DNA of 64,000 nucleotides from Farysia itapuensis (GCA_023212645.1 JALBYC010000040.1:1-64000), one strand, 5' to 3'; shown: positions 40,913 to 51,126, counted from the first letter of the stretch. Notes: a model not told the origin generated them from the sequence alone. Made by a program: numbers and translations.

Positions 40913-42307
40913 ATGGCAGATCTGTCAGTCTATCTCGTCTTGGGACTGGTCATCGTACCACCCATACTGCGCCAGGCAAAGGCACTCGTCCGCACTGCTC
41001 AGACACATGCACAGCGCCATCCATCGCAGCCACTGCCACCAGCGTTCCTGTCCAAGGCCCGTCTGACTCCGCTCGCTACGCCCTTTGCATCGACGGTCAC
41101 CTTTGCCGCCCTTGCACTCGTCCTGATCAGCATACGCAACTTGGTGCCAGTGGAATATGGCGTGGACGTGCAGGTTCCAGCGTCGACCATTGACGCAGTT
41201 CGCAAAGCAATGTACACCCTCTATACAGCGCCTAGCTCCTACAACTCTACCGAGATTGTCGAGAACGCTCCTCTTCGCCTCAACATGCTCCGCGGTGGCT
41301 ACCGTCCCGACCTGTTTCTAGCATACGACGCGCCCATCACCATACCCACCACTACACTGCGCAACTTGATCGATATGGCCGGATCATTGCTGCCCATTGG
41401 TTACCATGCCAACCAGCTCGAACTACAGGCGTTGATCGCTCGACTGTCGAGCTACGAAGGTCGCCGCATGTATCTCCTCCTCGGACCACGACCACTGATA
41501 GACTGCACTTTTTGCAAATCCGGCATCGACTACTTTTGGTATGCGCTGCCCTTTCTCTTTCAGACGTTTGCGTGGCGTATCATGGCCATCGGTCTACTGA
41601 CTGCGCATCCGGACGACTCGATTGCCGTGGCCATCCGACAGCTGGGCTCCGCACTCGGCTTCCGACGCAACGCGCATGGAGTCGGCAACACGCGCATATA
41701 CGAAGCAGATCGCAGCGGATGGCGCTCGACAGCCGTTACCTGTCTTGCAGTGCAGATGGTGGTGGAAGCCCTGATCATGTGGGAGTTTGGCCAAGTGACG
41801 GCCGGATCATCGCGACTCAACCACTGGCACTGCAACTTGCACATCCTTCGCCAGCTCGTCTTTCTATCGCTCGTGCTCGTCGTCTACTTCTGGCCTTTGC
41901 CGAGGACGTTGAGCACATTTGAACAGAGTATCCACCATCTGGACTCGACGCAGAGTTCGATTCAGAGTCTGCTTCACATTGCCGAGATGATTGATCTCTC
42001 GCGCACTTTGGTGCTGGAAGACGACCACCTTCTCCAAGTCTCGCGGCAGTGGAGGAACGAGCATCGCCAGACAACGCCGATGCTCGATCCACGCAACGTG
42101 CTCAAACTCGCCCAGTCCCAGCCGGATGCTGCAGTGCTAGCCGATGTGGAACGCATGTCCACCGGCGTAAGACAGGCAGCCGACGTGCTCTGGCAACACG
42201 CCCACGCAATCAACGACCAGGCCGACCAACAAGCTCGCCACACACGCTCGCCTACACCCGCAACGTCGCCGTCCGAAACAAGCACAAGCCCTGCTGCACC
42301 TTTGTAA
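40913..42307 (+). CDS. Conserved fungal multi-pass membrane protein, unknown function
   Basis: An intronless 464-aa protein starting MADLSVYLVLGLVIVPPILR, which is itself a membrane span. A second span lies near residues 58-76 (VTFAALALVLISIR). A soluble loop of about 120 residues with LYTAPSSYNSTEI and RGGYRPDLFLAYDAP follows, then a short Cys pair (DCTFCKSGIDYFWY) leading into further spans, with two more near residues 275-325. The C-terminus is cytosolic, helical and then Ser/Thr/Pro-rich. The overall plan resembles uncharacterised fungal membrane proteins. I do not assign a function. It is convergent with the RCC1-like gene, with stop codons 38 bp apart. Confidence 0.75.
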   Translation: MADLSVYLVLGLVIVPPILRQAKALVRTAQTHAQRHPSQPLPPAFLSKARLTPLATPFASTVTFAALALVLISIRNLVPVEYGVDVQVPASTIDAVRKAMYTLYTAPSSYNSTEIVENAPLRLNMLRGGYRPDLFLAYDAPITIPTTTLRNLIDMAGSLLPIGYHANQLELQALIARLSSYEGRRMYLLLGPRPLIDCTFCKSGIDYFWYALPFLFQTFAWRIMAIGLLTAHPDDSIAVAIRQLGSALGFRRNAHGVGNTRIYEADRSGWRSTAVTCLAVQMVVEALIMWEFGQVTAGSSRLNHWHCNLHILRQLVFLSLVLVVYFWPLPRTLSTFEQSIHHLDSTQSSIQSLLHIAEMIDLSRTLVLEDDHLLQVSRQWRNEHRQTTPMLDPRNVLKLAQSQPDAAVLADVERMSTGVRQAADVLWQHAHAINDQADQQARHTRSPTPATSPSETSTSPAAPL

Positions 42308-42345
42308 CAATTTGTTTTTTCAGCGTCTATGCAATGCTGTGTGTG

Positions 42346-43995
42346 TCACGTCGTGAGGTTGGTGGAAGGGACGCACTCGGCCCATACCTGTTTTGTCGGG
42401 GAGTCGTCAGAACGCGGCGGTGTATCAGAGAGGAGAACAATGAGGTGGTCTTTGTTACAGGCCATATCCTGAACGCATACTTTCCCAGGCGGGGATCCAA
42501 GCTCAGCGCTGGGTAGAGTGTAAGGTATGCGCGTGGGCGTGCGAATGGGCAACGTCGATACCGACGGTGGCGGAACCCCCCACATCCAAATCACCGGCAA
42601 TGCATCTCCCTCCTGCGTGACAACCACGACGTACTCCAACCCGCAGAACAGATCCACCGCCTTGTACGACCCACCGCTGCTCCCCTCGCCGTACGTCTCG
42701 ACGAGATGCAGCTTGTCGTGGATTTGGGCCGGGTTGGCGGGGATGGGCCCGTATCCGGCGAGCCAGACGCGGCCGTTTGTGTCGAGAATCGCAGTAAAGC
42801 AGCCCCCAGCCACCAGTTTGTGTATGCGCGGCGGGTTACTGCTGTCGAGGTTGTAGCGGGTGTAGGCTTCCAGAAGCGGGTTGGGTACGAGGGTAGGCTG
42901 GAGAACACGGTCGTGTATACCGCCCAGACACTGTCCGTACTCGGAGTTCCCCCATGCCCAGACATCGGATTCGGCGGTGAGGGCAAAGGATGTGTCTGCG
43001 CCGCACACGACCTGCGTAATGCGCGCCGCCGCCACTCGCGGCAGGGGGACCTGCGTGAACGTCTTTGTCACGAGCGGCTGTATGGGCAGCGCGTCTGGGT
43101 TGGTGGAGAGACCGAGTTGGCCGTCGGTGTTGAGTCCTGTACTGAGCAGGCGCTGATCACCCGTACTGGCCTGCAGCAGCAGCACGAGCGAGTGATCCAT
43201 CCCAGCGGCGATACTCTCCACGCTCCACTGCGAGTCTGCGCTCCCCGTCTGGGCCAGATCGACTGGTTTCGGCAGGGGATGTAGAACCAACTGCGGATCC
43301 TGTGTTTGGCCGAGTACATCCCATGGATCGTGCCCGTCCGCAGCTGCCGCGGTTGTGGGATCGAGTCCAAGTGCGCCGAGAGTGTCGTTCCCGATCCCAT
43401 ACACGATGCTGCTATTGGCAGTGTCACGGGTGACCACGAGGGAGAAACCATTACCGCCACTGACGAGGTGAGTGATGCCATGTGCGCCCGTGATGGTGCC
43501 AGACATCATCCCCCTCGTCGCTTCTTGGGATGCGAAACCAAGCCCGAGCTGCGCATGCGTATTGCGACCCACGCCAAACACCTTGCTCGGCAACACCCCG
43601 CCCTCCACCCGTTGGCCAGCATCGCTGGCATCCAGATCCACCGTCGTACCCCGTGCGTCGGCCGTCGTTGTCGTGCTTTCGTCGCGGTGTTGGTTGGGTA
43701 GGGAGACGTCTTCCGTCGTGTAGCGTGCACGCCGTGGCGCGTAGTCGACTAGCGTATACGCCATGAGCGTGTGAAAGGTAGACGCATGCACTCGAGTCCA
43801 GCGCAGACCTCGATCGACATCGCTCGACATGCCCACCGAGTCAAGCCACGACCGCGGGAACTTGACCAGCCGCTCTGGCGACACATAGCCCAACACAGAG
43901 CCGAGGTACAGAACATGCTGTGTACTGCGCACCGCCGCTGCACTCGTCGTGTACAACCTGCAAGCCCTCCCACCCACCAAGCTGCGCACCAACAT
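42346..43995 (-). CDS. Mitochondrial RCC1-repeat protein (RCC1L/Fmp25-like)
   Basis: An intronless 549-aa protein. The ATG at 43995 is chosen because it begins a mitochondrial-type presequence (MLVRSLVGGRACRLYTTSAAA); the frame continues upstream only with a TTG. At least five RCC1-type blades are visible: VFGVGRNTHAQLGLG, VYGIGNDTLGALGL, LLSTGLNTDGQLGLS, VWAWGNSEYGQCLGG and VWLAGYGPIP, each preceded by an H/T-x-V-x-G-G/A-x-x-F/S-S/T strand. Mitochondrial RCC1-like proteins (human RCC1L, yeast Fmp25) act in respiratory complex or mitoribosome assembly. That role is inferred from targeting plus repeats, not from a specific motif. Confidence 0.8.
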   Translation of the reverse strand: MLVRSLVGGRACRLYTTSAAAVRSTQHVLYLGSVLGYVSPERLVKFPRSWLDSVGMSSDVDRGLRWTRVHASTFHTLMAYTLVDYAPRRARYTTEDVSLPNQHRDESTTTTADARGTTVDLDASDAGQRVEGGVLPSKVFGVGRNTHAQLGLGFASQEATRGMMSGTITGAHGITHLVSGGNGFSLVVTRDTANSSIVYGIGNDTLGALGLDPTTAAAADGHDPWDVLGQTQDPQLVLHPLPKPVDLAQTGSADSQWSVESIAAGMDHSLVLLLQASTGDQRLLSTGLNTDGQLGLSTNPDALPIQPLVTKTFTQVPLPRVAAARITQVVCGADTSFALTAESDVWAWGNSEYGQCLGGIHDRVLQPTLVPNPLLEAYTRYNLDSSNPPRIHKLVAGGCFTAILDTNGRVWLAGYGPIPANPAQIHDKLHLVETYGEGSSGGSYKAVDLFCGLEYVVVVTQEGDALPVIWMWGVPPPSVSTLPIRTPTRIPYTLPSAELGSPPGKVCVQDMACNKDHLIVLLSDTPPRSDDSPTKQVWAECVPSTNLTT

Positions 43996-44144
43996 GAGCG
44001 CGAAAGATGGTGTGCTCAAAGAAAATGTGTCGCGCTCATTCGATATTGTGGAGAGAGAAATGTAGAACGCTCACTTTGTTTCATATTTGATATTGCACTG
44101 CATGCGGGAAAGGGGGGGGAGGGAGAGCAGAGTGAGAGGCTCTT

Positions 44145-45525
44145 CTAAGCAGCAGCAGCGTCGGCAGCAGCGGTGGCAGGATCCGCGGTACCGATCTGGG
44201 TATCGTTGTCTTGTGCGTTGTTGTGACCGCCCGCAGCAGCGGTGGAGGAGGAGGAGGAGGTCTGCTTCTGTCTGCGCTCCTTTTCGGTTTCGAGCTGGTT
44301 GTAGAGCAGGTAGAGGGCCTTTTCGTTGGCCTCTGGTGTGCCTTGGATGGTAAACATGCGCTCGCCCGAATCGTCGTGGGGCACCTTGGCAATCGAGATG
44401 CGCGAGCCACTCAGTCGTCGAATCTCGGTGATTTTCGATCCGCCTTTGCCAATGATGCAGCCGACCATGTCTGAGGGGATCGAGATGTTTTGGGTGCGCA
44501 GTTGGGCTGCGTCGACGAGGGGAGGAGCTGAGGCATTGGGTTCACCAGCGACGGCCGAGTTGGCTGTGGAGCCAGCGACCAGACCGCCTCCTGGCGTGAC
44601 GACTGCGTTCGGGTCCGTTCGACGTGCCGCTACCGAACCATCTTTGCGCTGCTGCTGCTGCTGCTGTTGTTGTGATGATGAATGTTCGGTAGAGTGTGAT
44701 GAGCGGTGGAGTGGGCCCATGGCTCCTGCGAGGTAGGCGGGCCCACCCTGTCGTCGACTACCCTGCTGCTGAAGCCCACCCATGCCGCCAGCGGCGAGGA
44801 TACCGGGGCCTTCTCCCTGTCCAGGGTGGTAGAGGACCACATTCTGCGATCGATCCCAGTCTTCAAACAGACACTTTGCAATCTCGTGGATGGCAACACG
44901 GATGGCATCCACATTGCCCTGCACCTCTACCACACGCTCCGTCGACTGTGGGAGCATCTCCTTGCTGGCCACCATACGCGCACCCGAAACATCCTGGATA
45001 TGCTTGATCTTGAGTCCCTGTCGACCAATCACGGTGCCCATCAGGTTGTGCGAGATCAACAGACGAACCGACGTCTGCTGCGCCGTCGCACCACTACCAT
45101 CAGACCCTTCCGCAGCAGCAGCAGCAGTGGCAGCGGCAGCGGCACCGTTGAGTGGGTTTTCCAGGATCGTCTTGGCAATCAGCGCAAAGGCATCCGAGAT
45201 CCCCGTGCGTGTACCCGTCACCGACAGCACTCGGTCGTGCACACCGGGAACAACCTTGCTGACACCCGCCTTGACACCAGTCTGCTCGCGCAGCTCGGCA
45301 ACATTAGCACCGCCCTTGCCGATAATAATACCAGCCTCCTTTGTCGAGACCAGCGCACGGACGGTAATGGTAGCGTTGGGGTCCAAGGTGCTCTCTTCGA
45401 CGTCCACCGAAGTGGTGACATCGATAGGGGCAGCGACAGCCTCAGGAACCAGATCTAGCAGCAACCTTTCGTCAGTCCTTGTGCCAATTGTGCAGTAACC
45501 CTCTTAACTTACCAGGAGTCGACAT
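44145..45525 (-). CDS. Triple-KH RNA-binding protein (PCBP/Rnc1/Hek2-like)
   Basis: Exons 45525-45513 (13 nt) and 45454-44145 encode 440 aa; the 58-nt intron has a GTAAGT donor and GCTAG acceptor, and splicing gives MSTPDLVPEA. Three KH domains are visible through their G-x-x-G loops: IIIGKGGANVAELRE, TVIGRQGLKIKHIQD and CIIGKGGSKITEIRR. The spacing of two close N-terminal domains and one C-terminal domain after a Gln/Gly-rich linker matches poly(C)-binding proteins and fission yeast Rnc1. These bind mRNA 3'UTRs and control stability, localisation or translation. The C-terminus is Ser/Ala-rich and disordered. Confidence 0.9.
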
Positions 45526-45770
45526 TGTGAAGGGGGGGAAAGAGGGGGAGAGTAGAGGCAGTTGAGAAGAAACTGAAAAATTGAAAAATGGAAGCGAATT
45601 GCGAAGAAAAATTGTTTTTCTTTGCGAGATTCTTCCGCTGTTAGAGTGTTAACGCAAAATCGGGGCACAGCCATCGGGCAGATCTCGATGTGCACGTTCC
45701 CTCTTACATCTGAAACATATCCAACATTGCCCTCTTCCTTTTTTTTTCCTCTCCCGCCCTACCATCATCC

Positions 45771-46385
45771 ATGTCGGCCAGAGACGCTCGAAGATCGCTC
45801 GCTGAGCCTGCAGAGCAGGGATCACTAGCCGCGGTATATCGCAGATCGATGGTCGCACTCCATTCGCTCTTTGGCGGTAGTGCAAGCAACTATGCCGAAC
45901 GAGAGCCTTTGTTGAGCAACGAACAGGATGGCGAGCCGTCGCGCTATGGTGCCACGAGTCGATCGCGCATCCGCAAACCCAAGAAGGTGGCGCTGCAGGG
46001 CAAGGTGGAAGCCAAGGTGTGGTTTGCCAACGAACGCACCTGGATCTCGTGGCTTCGAGTCTCGATCCTGATTGGCTCTTTTGCCCTGGCGCTCTTCAAC
46101 TCGGACACGTTCTTCAAGCACCACCACCAGGATGGATCGTCGCAGTACCTCTCGTCCGGCAGCATCAAGGCGTTCGGCGCAGTGTACGCGGGCATTGCCA
46201 TCCTGACGCTGCTCTGGGGTCTGTACAGCTACCACCGTCGTGTGACCATGATCAAGACAAAATACCCGGGCAACTTTGACGACCTCGTCGGTCCACCTCT
46301 GATCTGTGCAGCGCTCTTTATCGCCGTACTGCTCAACTTCATCATCCGTGTCAAGCAGCGGGATCTAGATGCACATCAGCCGTAG
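45771..46385 (+). CDS. VTC1: Vtc1-like subunit of the vacuolar polyphosphate polymerase complex
   Basis: An intronless 204-aa protein. The N-terminal ~75 residues are basic and disordered, including an EREPLL acidic dileucine-type sorting signal. The DUF202/VTC domain follows: KVEAKVWFANERTWISWLRVS, a first span, a second span with GAVYAGIAILTLLWGLYSY, RVTMIKTKYPGNFDDLVGPP and a third span. Vtc1 is the small membrane subunit that forms the polyphosphate channel with Vtc4. Yeast Vtc1 is 129 aa, so the N-terminal tail here is extra. Confidence 0.9.
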   Translation: MSARDARRSLAEPAEQGSLAAVYRRSMVALHSLFGGSASNYAEREPLLSNEQDGEPSRYGATSRSRIRKPKKVALQGKVEAKVWFANERTWISWLRVSILIGSFALALFNSDTFFKHHHQDGSSQYLSSGSIKAFGAVYAGIAILTLLWGLYSYHRRVTMIKTKYPGNFDDLVGPPLICAALFIAVLLNFIIRVKQRDLDAHQP

Positions 46386-46515
46386 TAGTCGTAGCAATGT
46401 AAGATTGTCAATTATGAGACGGGATGTACGCACGTACGCACTTTGGATGGAATTGGTGGGCCGAGTGCGTATGCTTTATCTCTAGACAGCTACCATCGTA
46501 GTAGTAGCAGTGAGG

Positions 46516-46749
46516 ATGGCCTATCAGCACAATGGTGGTGCACACCATCTCACCTTTGGCACCGGTCTGCCTCCCATTGGCTATGCTCAGCCTTCTGCCA
46601 CCTCGGCCCAGCCCAATCCATCCATGCTGGGCAACACCATCTCCTCGCACTCGTTTCCCATGACACCCTCCACCAGTGCAACCCACGTAGCCGTCCAGCA
46701 CCATCATCATCATCAACAGCAGCAGCAACAGCAACAACACCAGCAGCAT

Positions 46750-46780
<31 letters not shown>

Positions 46781-48033
46781 AGCAGCAGCAACATCACCAC
46801 CACCACCAACAGCAGCAGCAGTCGGCTTCAGCGCCTGCCACGTCGGCTCACAACCATGCCCCACCCGGCATCACAGATCAGGACGGCCTGATTGCGCCGC
46901 CATCCATGCCGCTCGAACTCGATTTCGACAACCTGGAGAGTGCCTCGAACTACATGCACACCTACGCTCTGTCACAGGGGTTTGACATCCGTATACAGTG
47001 GTCGGCCAACAACCAGACGCGGATCTGTTGGTCCTGCTTTCGCGGTGGCTTTCCAGAGTCGACCAACGCCGACGGCACGCCCAATGCCAAGAAACGCCAG
47101 ATCCCCAAGGAGAAAGAGCGTCGCAAGCGCGGCTCGCTCAAGATTGGATGTCCCTTTCGCGTGCAGTGCACAAAGAACTGGAAGACGGGCAAGATGGAGC
47201 TCCGCATTCTCGAAGGCCGACACAATCACCACATGGAGTCGGACCGTGAGAATCTGCCCAGTCAGGTGAGAAGGATCAAGAGCCATCGCAAGGCGCAAGA
47301 CTCCATCTCTTCTTCGTCTGGCGGTGGTGGTGGTGGTGGTGCGCAGGTCTCGTCCGCTACACCTGTGCCGTCAGCGCCGCCGGTGAATGGCGTCACGCCT
47401 GCTTCGCATACCTTGCTCGCCAATGCACCCACCTCGTCGGCTCACCACCACTTGTCCCTCCTTGCCCCCTCTTCCCCACAACACAATCTGATCGACTTTG
47501 ACTCGCCCAACGATGTCGAGGTGGACAAACCGTCGTTTGAACGCAACCTGTTTAACCTACTCGGTCTGTATGATCGTTCGGAGCCTGCTTCGCGCTCGGC
47601 CATCGAGAGGGAACTCGAAGCTCTCATAGCGCGCGCAGAGGCAAAGCTCGACAAGAGCACTCCCGCACGCAAGCGACGCAAACCAGCAACGCCAGACACG
47701 CACTCAGCCTCAGCCCCACCTCCCCCCACCACCACTACCACCACTGCTACTTCTGTCCATCTAGCGCCTACGCCGACCAACCGGTCCATCTCTACACTTG
47801 CAGCTCACACCTTCCCCAACACTGCTCCCAGCACTCCCCTCCGTCCAGCTCCCTCCACCGCACGTCCAACCACCACCACCACCGCACCCCCCGTCGTCGT
47901 CGAAACAGACCCCAACTCCGCAACACCGCAACAACAACGCCAGCAAGTCCCACCAACTTCAGGAAAAGGCTCCGCACGTTGCAGTAACTGCAAAGAGTAC
48001 GGCCACAACCGTCGACGTTGTCCCCTCGGTTAA
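46516..48033 (+). CDS. FAR1-type DNA-binding domain protein with CCHC zinc knuckle
   Basis: An intronless 505-aa protein; the ATG at 46516 has a GAGGATGG context. A low-complexity N-terminus with His and Gln runs (residues about 60-105) precedes a FAR1-like domain (about 135-255): LDFDNLESASNYMHTYALSQ, WSANNQTRICWSCFRGG, a basic Lys/Arg stretch, then IGCPFRVQCTKNWKTGKMEL and RHNHHMES. These are the Cys/His ligands of the WRKY-GCM1-type zinc fold found in MULE transposases and their descendants. A disordered Pro/Thr/Ser region and a final CCHC knuckle (CSNCKEYGHNRRRC) follow. No transposase core is present, so it is probably a domesticated transcription regulator. Confidence 0.75.
46699..46822 (+). 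repeat. CAG/CAA/CAT triplet repeat inside the FAR1-type gene
   Basis: An almost unbroken run of CAG, CAA, CAT and CAC triplets encodes alternating Gln and His tracts near residues 60-105 of the FAR1/CCHC protein. Such runs vary in length between strains. Confidence 0.9.
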
Positions 48034-48035
48034 CA

Positions 48036-48049
48036 CCCCCCCCCCCCCC
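48036..48049 (+). repeat. Homopolymer C14
   Basis: Fourteen consecutive C directly after the TAA stop of the FAR1-type gene. It may be a 3'UTR feature, and it is a likely place for sequencing length error. Confidence 0.85.
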
Positions 48050-48152
48050 TTGTTTTCCACGGACATTTTGTTTTTATTTTTCTTGGTGCTATTTAATTGA
48101 GGAATTAATGCGCCGAGTCTTGACTGTTGCTTTAGTACGACGATACGATAGG

Positions 48153-49229
48153 ATGGCGGAGAAGTACTCGCGATTTCGCGATCGGGGGACGGGGATCCAG
48201 GTGTTTCTCACGCCAGTGAGTGCCGCTATGGGGGGTGGTGGCAGCAGTACCTGGTTGGGTAGCATTGGTATCATGCCACTTTTCGCAGTGCTTGGGGTGG
48301 TGAGATTGGCAGTGGGGTTGCTGATGTGGGCGGTGTATTTGACGACGGGCTGGACGGGTGCTTTGCGAACAGTGCTTGCTTCGCTTGGATTCTTCGCGGT
48401 CAAGATCGAAGCCGTTGGGTCGAACCGCAAAACGACGACGACGGCGGCGGCGGCGGCGGCGGTGGTGGGGAGGGGCGAGGTGGTGGTGTGTAACCATTCA
48501 TCCTGGATCGATGTCTTGATCCTCGCCCACGGCTTCCCTAGCGGCGTATTCGTGCATCCCATCGTCGAGGATGCCGCTGAAGTCAGCAGCGCTAGTACTG
48601 CGCGGAGGGGGGGATCGACACTGCGGAAGAACGCAATGTCGGCGCACACGACCATCGTCACCCCCTCGTCACCCGCCGAACAGCAGCGGGTTCGCAAGAT
48701 TGTCGGCTACACAACGCTCCCCCTCACCACCACACTCCTCCGCACCGCCCACCTACCGCTAACATCAACACAAGCCGCACACCTCAACCTGCCCATCGCG
48801 CCAACATTGCACGAGCTAGTGCGCCAGTTGAAAGGTCCAGCGCTGTTATTCCCGGAATGCACAACGTCCAACAACCGCGCCCTCCTAACCTTCCCCCCCT
48901 CCCTCACGTTCACCCCCGCGGTGAAAGTCCACGTGCTCAGCATCAAGTACACCTCAGCCGTCACACCCACCTCTCCAACTGCCACATACCCAGTGCCAAC
49001 AGGTATTGTCAAACACGCCCTACACCTCGTCACATCAACCCCCCACCGCCGCGTCCAAATCCGTACTACAGCAGCGACAACAAGCGTGCAACACAACGAC
49101 GACGGCGCCACAACGCCAGAGTCAGTCCTCACAACCCTGTCTGCCCTGGCACGGTTGAAGAAAACAGCCCTCGGTTGGCAGGATAAGGCCCAGTTCTTGG
49201 CCATGATCGCAGGCCCTCCCCGCAAATAA
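48153..49229 (+). CDS. PlsC-type acyltransferase, Vps66/Loa1-like
   Basis: An intronless 358-aa protein; the ATG at 48153 (AGGATGG) starts MAEKYSRFRDRGTGIQVFL, typical of the family, while upstream frame lacks such features. Two membrane spans near residues 45-90 precede the acyltransferase domain: VVVCNHSSWIDVLIL (H-x4-D catalytic motif) and LLFPECTTSNNRALL, where Cys stands in place of the usual Gly of F-P-E-G-T. The P-E-x-T-T-S-N form is typical of yeast Vps66/Loa1, a lysophosphatidic acid acyltransferase linked to lipid droplets. A poly-Ala insertion lies before the first motif. Substrate is inferred. Confidence 0.8.
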   Translation: MAEKYSRFRDRGTGIQVFLTPVSAAMGGGGSSTWLGSIGIMPLFAVLGVVRLAVGLLMWAVYLTTGWTGALRTVLASLGFFAVKIEAVGSNRKTTTTAAAAAAVVGRGEVVVCNHSSWIDVLILAHGFPSGVFVHPIVEDAAEVSSASTARRGGSTLRKNAMSAHTTIVTPSSPAEQQRVRKIVGYTTLPLTTTLLRTAHLPLTSTQAAHLNLPIAPTLHELVRQLKGPALLFPECTTSNNRALLTFPPSLTFTPAVKVHVLSIKYTSAVTPTSPTATYPVPTGIVKHALHLVTSTPHRRVQIRTTAATTSVQHNDDGATTPESVLTTLSALARLKKTALGWQDKAQFLAMIAGPPRK

Positions 49230-49364
49230 AGTCAGTCAGCCCAAGTAGGGAAAAAAGATCTAGAATAAGATTTGCATGTAACCAAGTGACAACCCATACG
49301 TAAGAACCAATGCAAGAGAGAGAGACATGAGAGTGCAGGGGGCGAGCGAGCGAGAGAGTGGGGC

Positions 49365-51059
49365 TTAGAAGTCGGAGTTGATACCGGTGCGACCGGAGCA
49401 TCCGAACTGGTTTCGCCAGTGATCGATGCGTTTGGCCATCCAGCCTGTTGTGAGGTCACGTTTGTCGGGTTTGGTGATGCCGATGCGGAGGAATTCGCTG
49501 GTCCAGCGACAGGTGCCGCGTGTGCGGTCACGGTCGTTGTCCGAGGTATCACGTTCCCACGCCCACATCAGACAGTCGGCGTGCGAGCGACAGACGGTCT
49601 GACACTCTTCGGCACTGGCCGTGTGCGTGTTGGTCGTTTCCGAGTCCCACTCTTCAATCGCCTGCCACGCCACCACGCCCACCTCGCCCGGCTCGACATT
49701 GGGACTCTTGAGCTGCACGCTCGTCGGATCTTCCTGCCACTCTTTCACCTCGGTCAGCGCCTCTCGCAAGAACTTGGGCATAAACTCGTCCCAAATATCA
49801 GCCCAGCGGATCAAGTCATCCCGACCTTGCAGTCGCGGTTCAATGCGCCGTTGAAAGTCGTACAGATGCGCCGTGTCCGAAGGTGTGACGTGGTGGAACG
49901 ACATGATGGGTGTGCACCACACATCCCGTCGGAACTTGAGCACGCGCGGTGGATCACTGTTGAACTTTTCCCCGCCCTCCTCGGCCAGTTCGGTGATGTG
50001 CACCTTGGGCGCGTCGTAGAAGGATTTCGTGAGAAGCGCGTCGCCAAAGGCAGATTTCTCAATCAGATCGTCGTGGTTGTGCTCGTACTCTGGGTCTTGG
50101 CCGTAACTGGCAGCCATGAGCGCCTTGCTCATCACAATCCCGCTCCCGCCGTGGGAAAACATGACGGATTTGCCATCGTAGTCGCAAAAGGACGGATGGC
50201 CGATCAGCAGCTGCTTGTTCTCGTTGAGTGTGCTCAGCCATTTCACCAGCTGGTTCCAGAACAGGAACGTGTCCGCTTCCACCATGACGTACCACTTTGC
50301 ATCGGGGAACTGGCGGTATGCTTCACCCATCATGGGCAGGAACTTGTACTTGTCCAGCTTCCAGCCGCCGTCCTTTTGCGACATGTCGTCCAGGTCCTGG
50401 TTGCTTTCCATCAGTGCTTTCAGCTCGCCACGCAAACTGCGGAATTCCGACATGGCTGAGACGGTCGAGGTGACGTTCCCTAGAGCATCGTAGAACTGGA
50501 TCGGGCCGAGGGCGACGGGCCAGTCGGAAACATAGAGTCGATTGGGAGTGTACATGTTGCTCAAGGGCTGTTCGGCCAAGTGGATCATGAGACGCTTGTG
50601 AACGGTTGCGGAGCCCACTTTGGTGATCAACACCATGTCCTCCTCCATCGGCCGACCATTGCGCACATACGCGCTCGTGGGCGCATGCATTCCGGACGAC
50701 AATGCCGCTGCTGAAGACGACGACGGAATGGGCGATAGAGAGGGATGCCTGTCAAACAGCACTGTGAATGCGAGCAGCGTGCATATGCCCAGCAGGATGT
50801 ACGTCTTGCATCTGCGCACCACATCGACCAGATTCGCAATCAAGCCTTGCGGCGACTCTGGTCTGTCCTGGAAGCCAAACTGAGCTGCGCGTTGCTGCCA
50901 TTTTGGCGTGGGCAGGTCCACGTTATCCGTCTCGTCCTTTGCATATGGCTGATCTGGTGTTGGCAAGCCGGAAACGCGCGGACTGGGCGACGACGACGAG
51001 GAAGAGGACGACAAAGGACCAGCCTCGTTGACCGGAACAGCGGTATACGACCCACCCAT
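49365..51059 (-). CDS. Fungal GT31/Fringe-like glycosyltransferase, type II membrane
   Basis: An intronless 564-aa protein; the ATG at 51059 is preferred over a non-ATG extension. A Ser/Pro-rich cytosolic tail (about 85 residues) is followed by one span (YILLGICTLLAFTVLF) and a lumenal domain. The catalytic core has KFLPMMGEAYRQFPDAKWY, then VEADTFLFWNQLVKWL (E-A-D in place of D-x-D), GGSGIVMSKAL, and DDLIEKSAFGDALL, the layout of fungal DUF604/Fringe-like beta-1,3-galactosyl- or glucosyltransferases. The C-terminal part is PAN-like (EECQTVCRSHADCLMWAWE). Probably a Golgi enzyme; donor and acceptor are unknown. Confidence 0.8.
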   Translation of the reverse strand: MGGSYTAVPVNEAGPLSSSSSSSSPSPRVSGLPTPDQPYAKDETDNVDLPTPKWQQRAAQFGFQDRPESPQGLIANLVDVVRRCKTYILLGICTLLAFTVLFDRHPSLSPIPSSSSAAALSSGMHAPTSAYVRNGRPMEEDMVLITKVGSATVHKRLMIHLAEQPLSNMYTPNRLYVSDWPVALGPIQFYDALGNVTSTVSAMSEFRSLRGELKALMESNQDLDDMSQKDGGWKLDKYKFLPMMGEAYRQFPDAKWYVMVEADTFLFWNQLVKWLSTLNENKQLLIGHPSFCDYDGKSVMFSHGGSGIVMSKALMAASYGQDPEYEHNHDDLIEKSAFGDALLTKSFYDAPKVHITELAEEGGEKFNSDPPRVLKFRRDVWCTPIMSFHHVTPSDTAHLYDFQRRIEPRLQGRDDLIRWADIWDEFMPKFLREALTEVKEWQEDPTSVQLKSPNVEPGEVGVVAWQAIEEWDSETTNTHTASAEECQTVCRSHADCLMWAWERDTSDNDRDRTRGTCRWTSEFLRIGITKPDKRDLTTGWMAKRIDHWRNQFGCSGRTGINSDF

Positions 51060-51106
51060 GCTTATCGTTGCAGTGGGCAGCACAGATAGCTAAAGCACAG
51101 CACAGC

Positions 51107-51126
51107 ATATATATATATATATATAT
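51107..51126. repeat. Microsatellite (AT)10
   Basis: Ten AT units, 48 bp upstream of the GT31-like start codon. It may act as an AT-rich core promoter. Confidence 0.9.

Noticed and set aside
44706..45458. A 250-codon plus-strand frame opposite the KH gene
   Set aside because: Antisense shadow of three well-defined KH domains; no recognisable fold.
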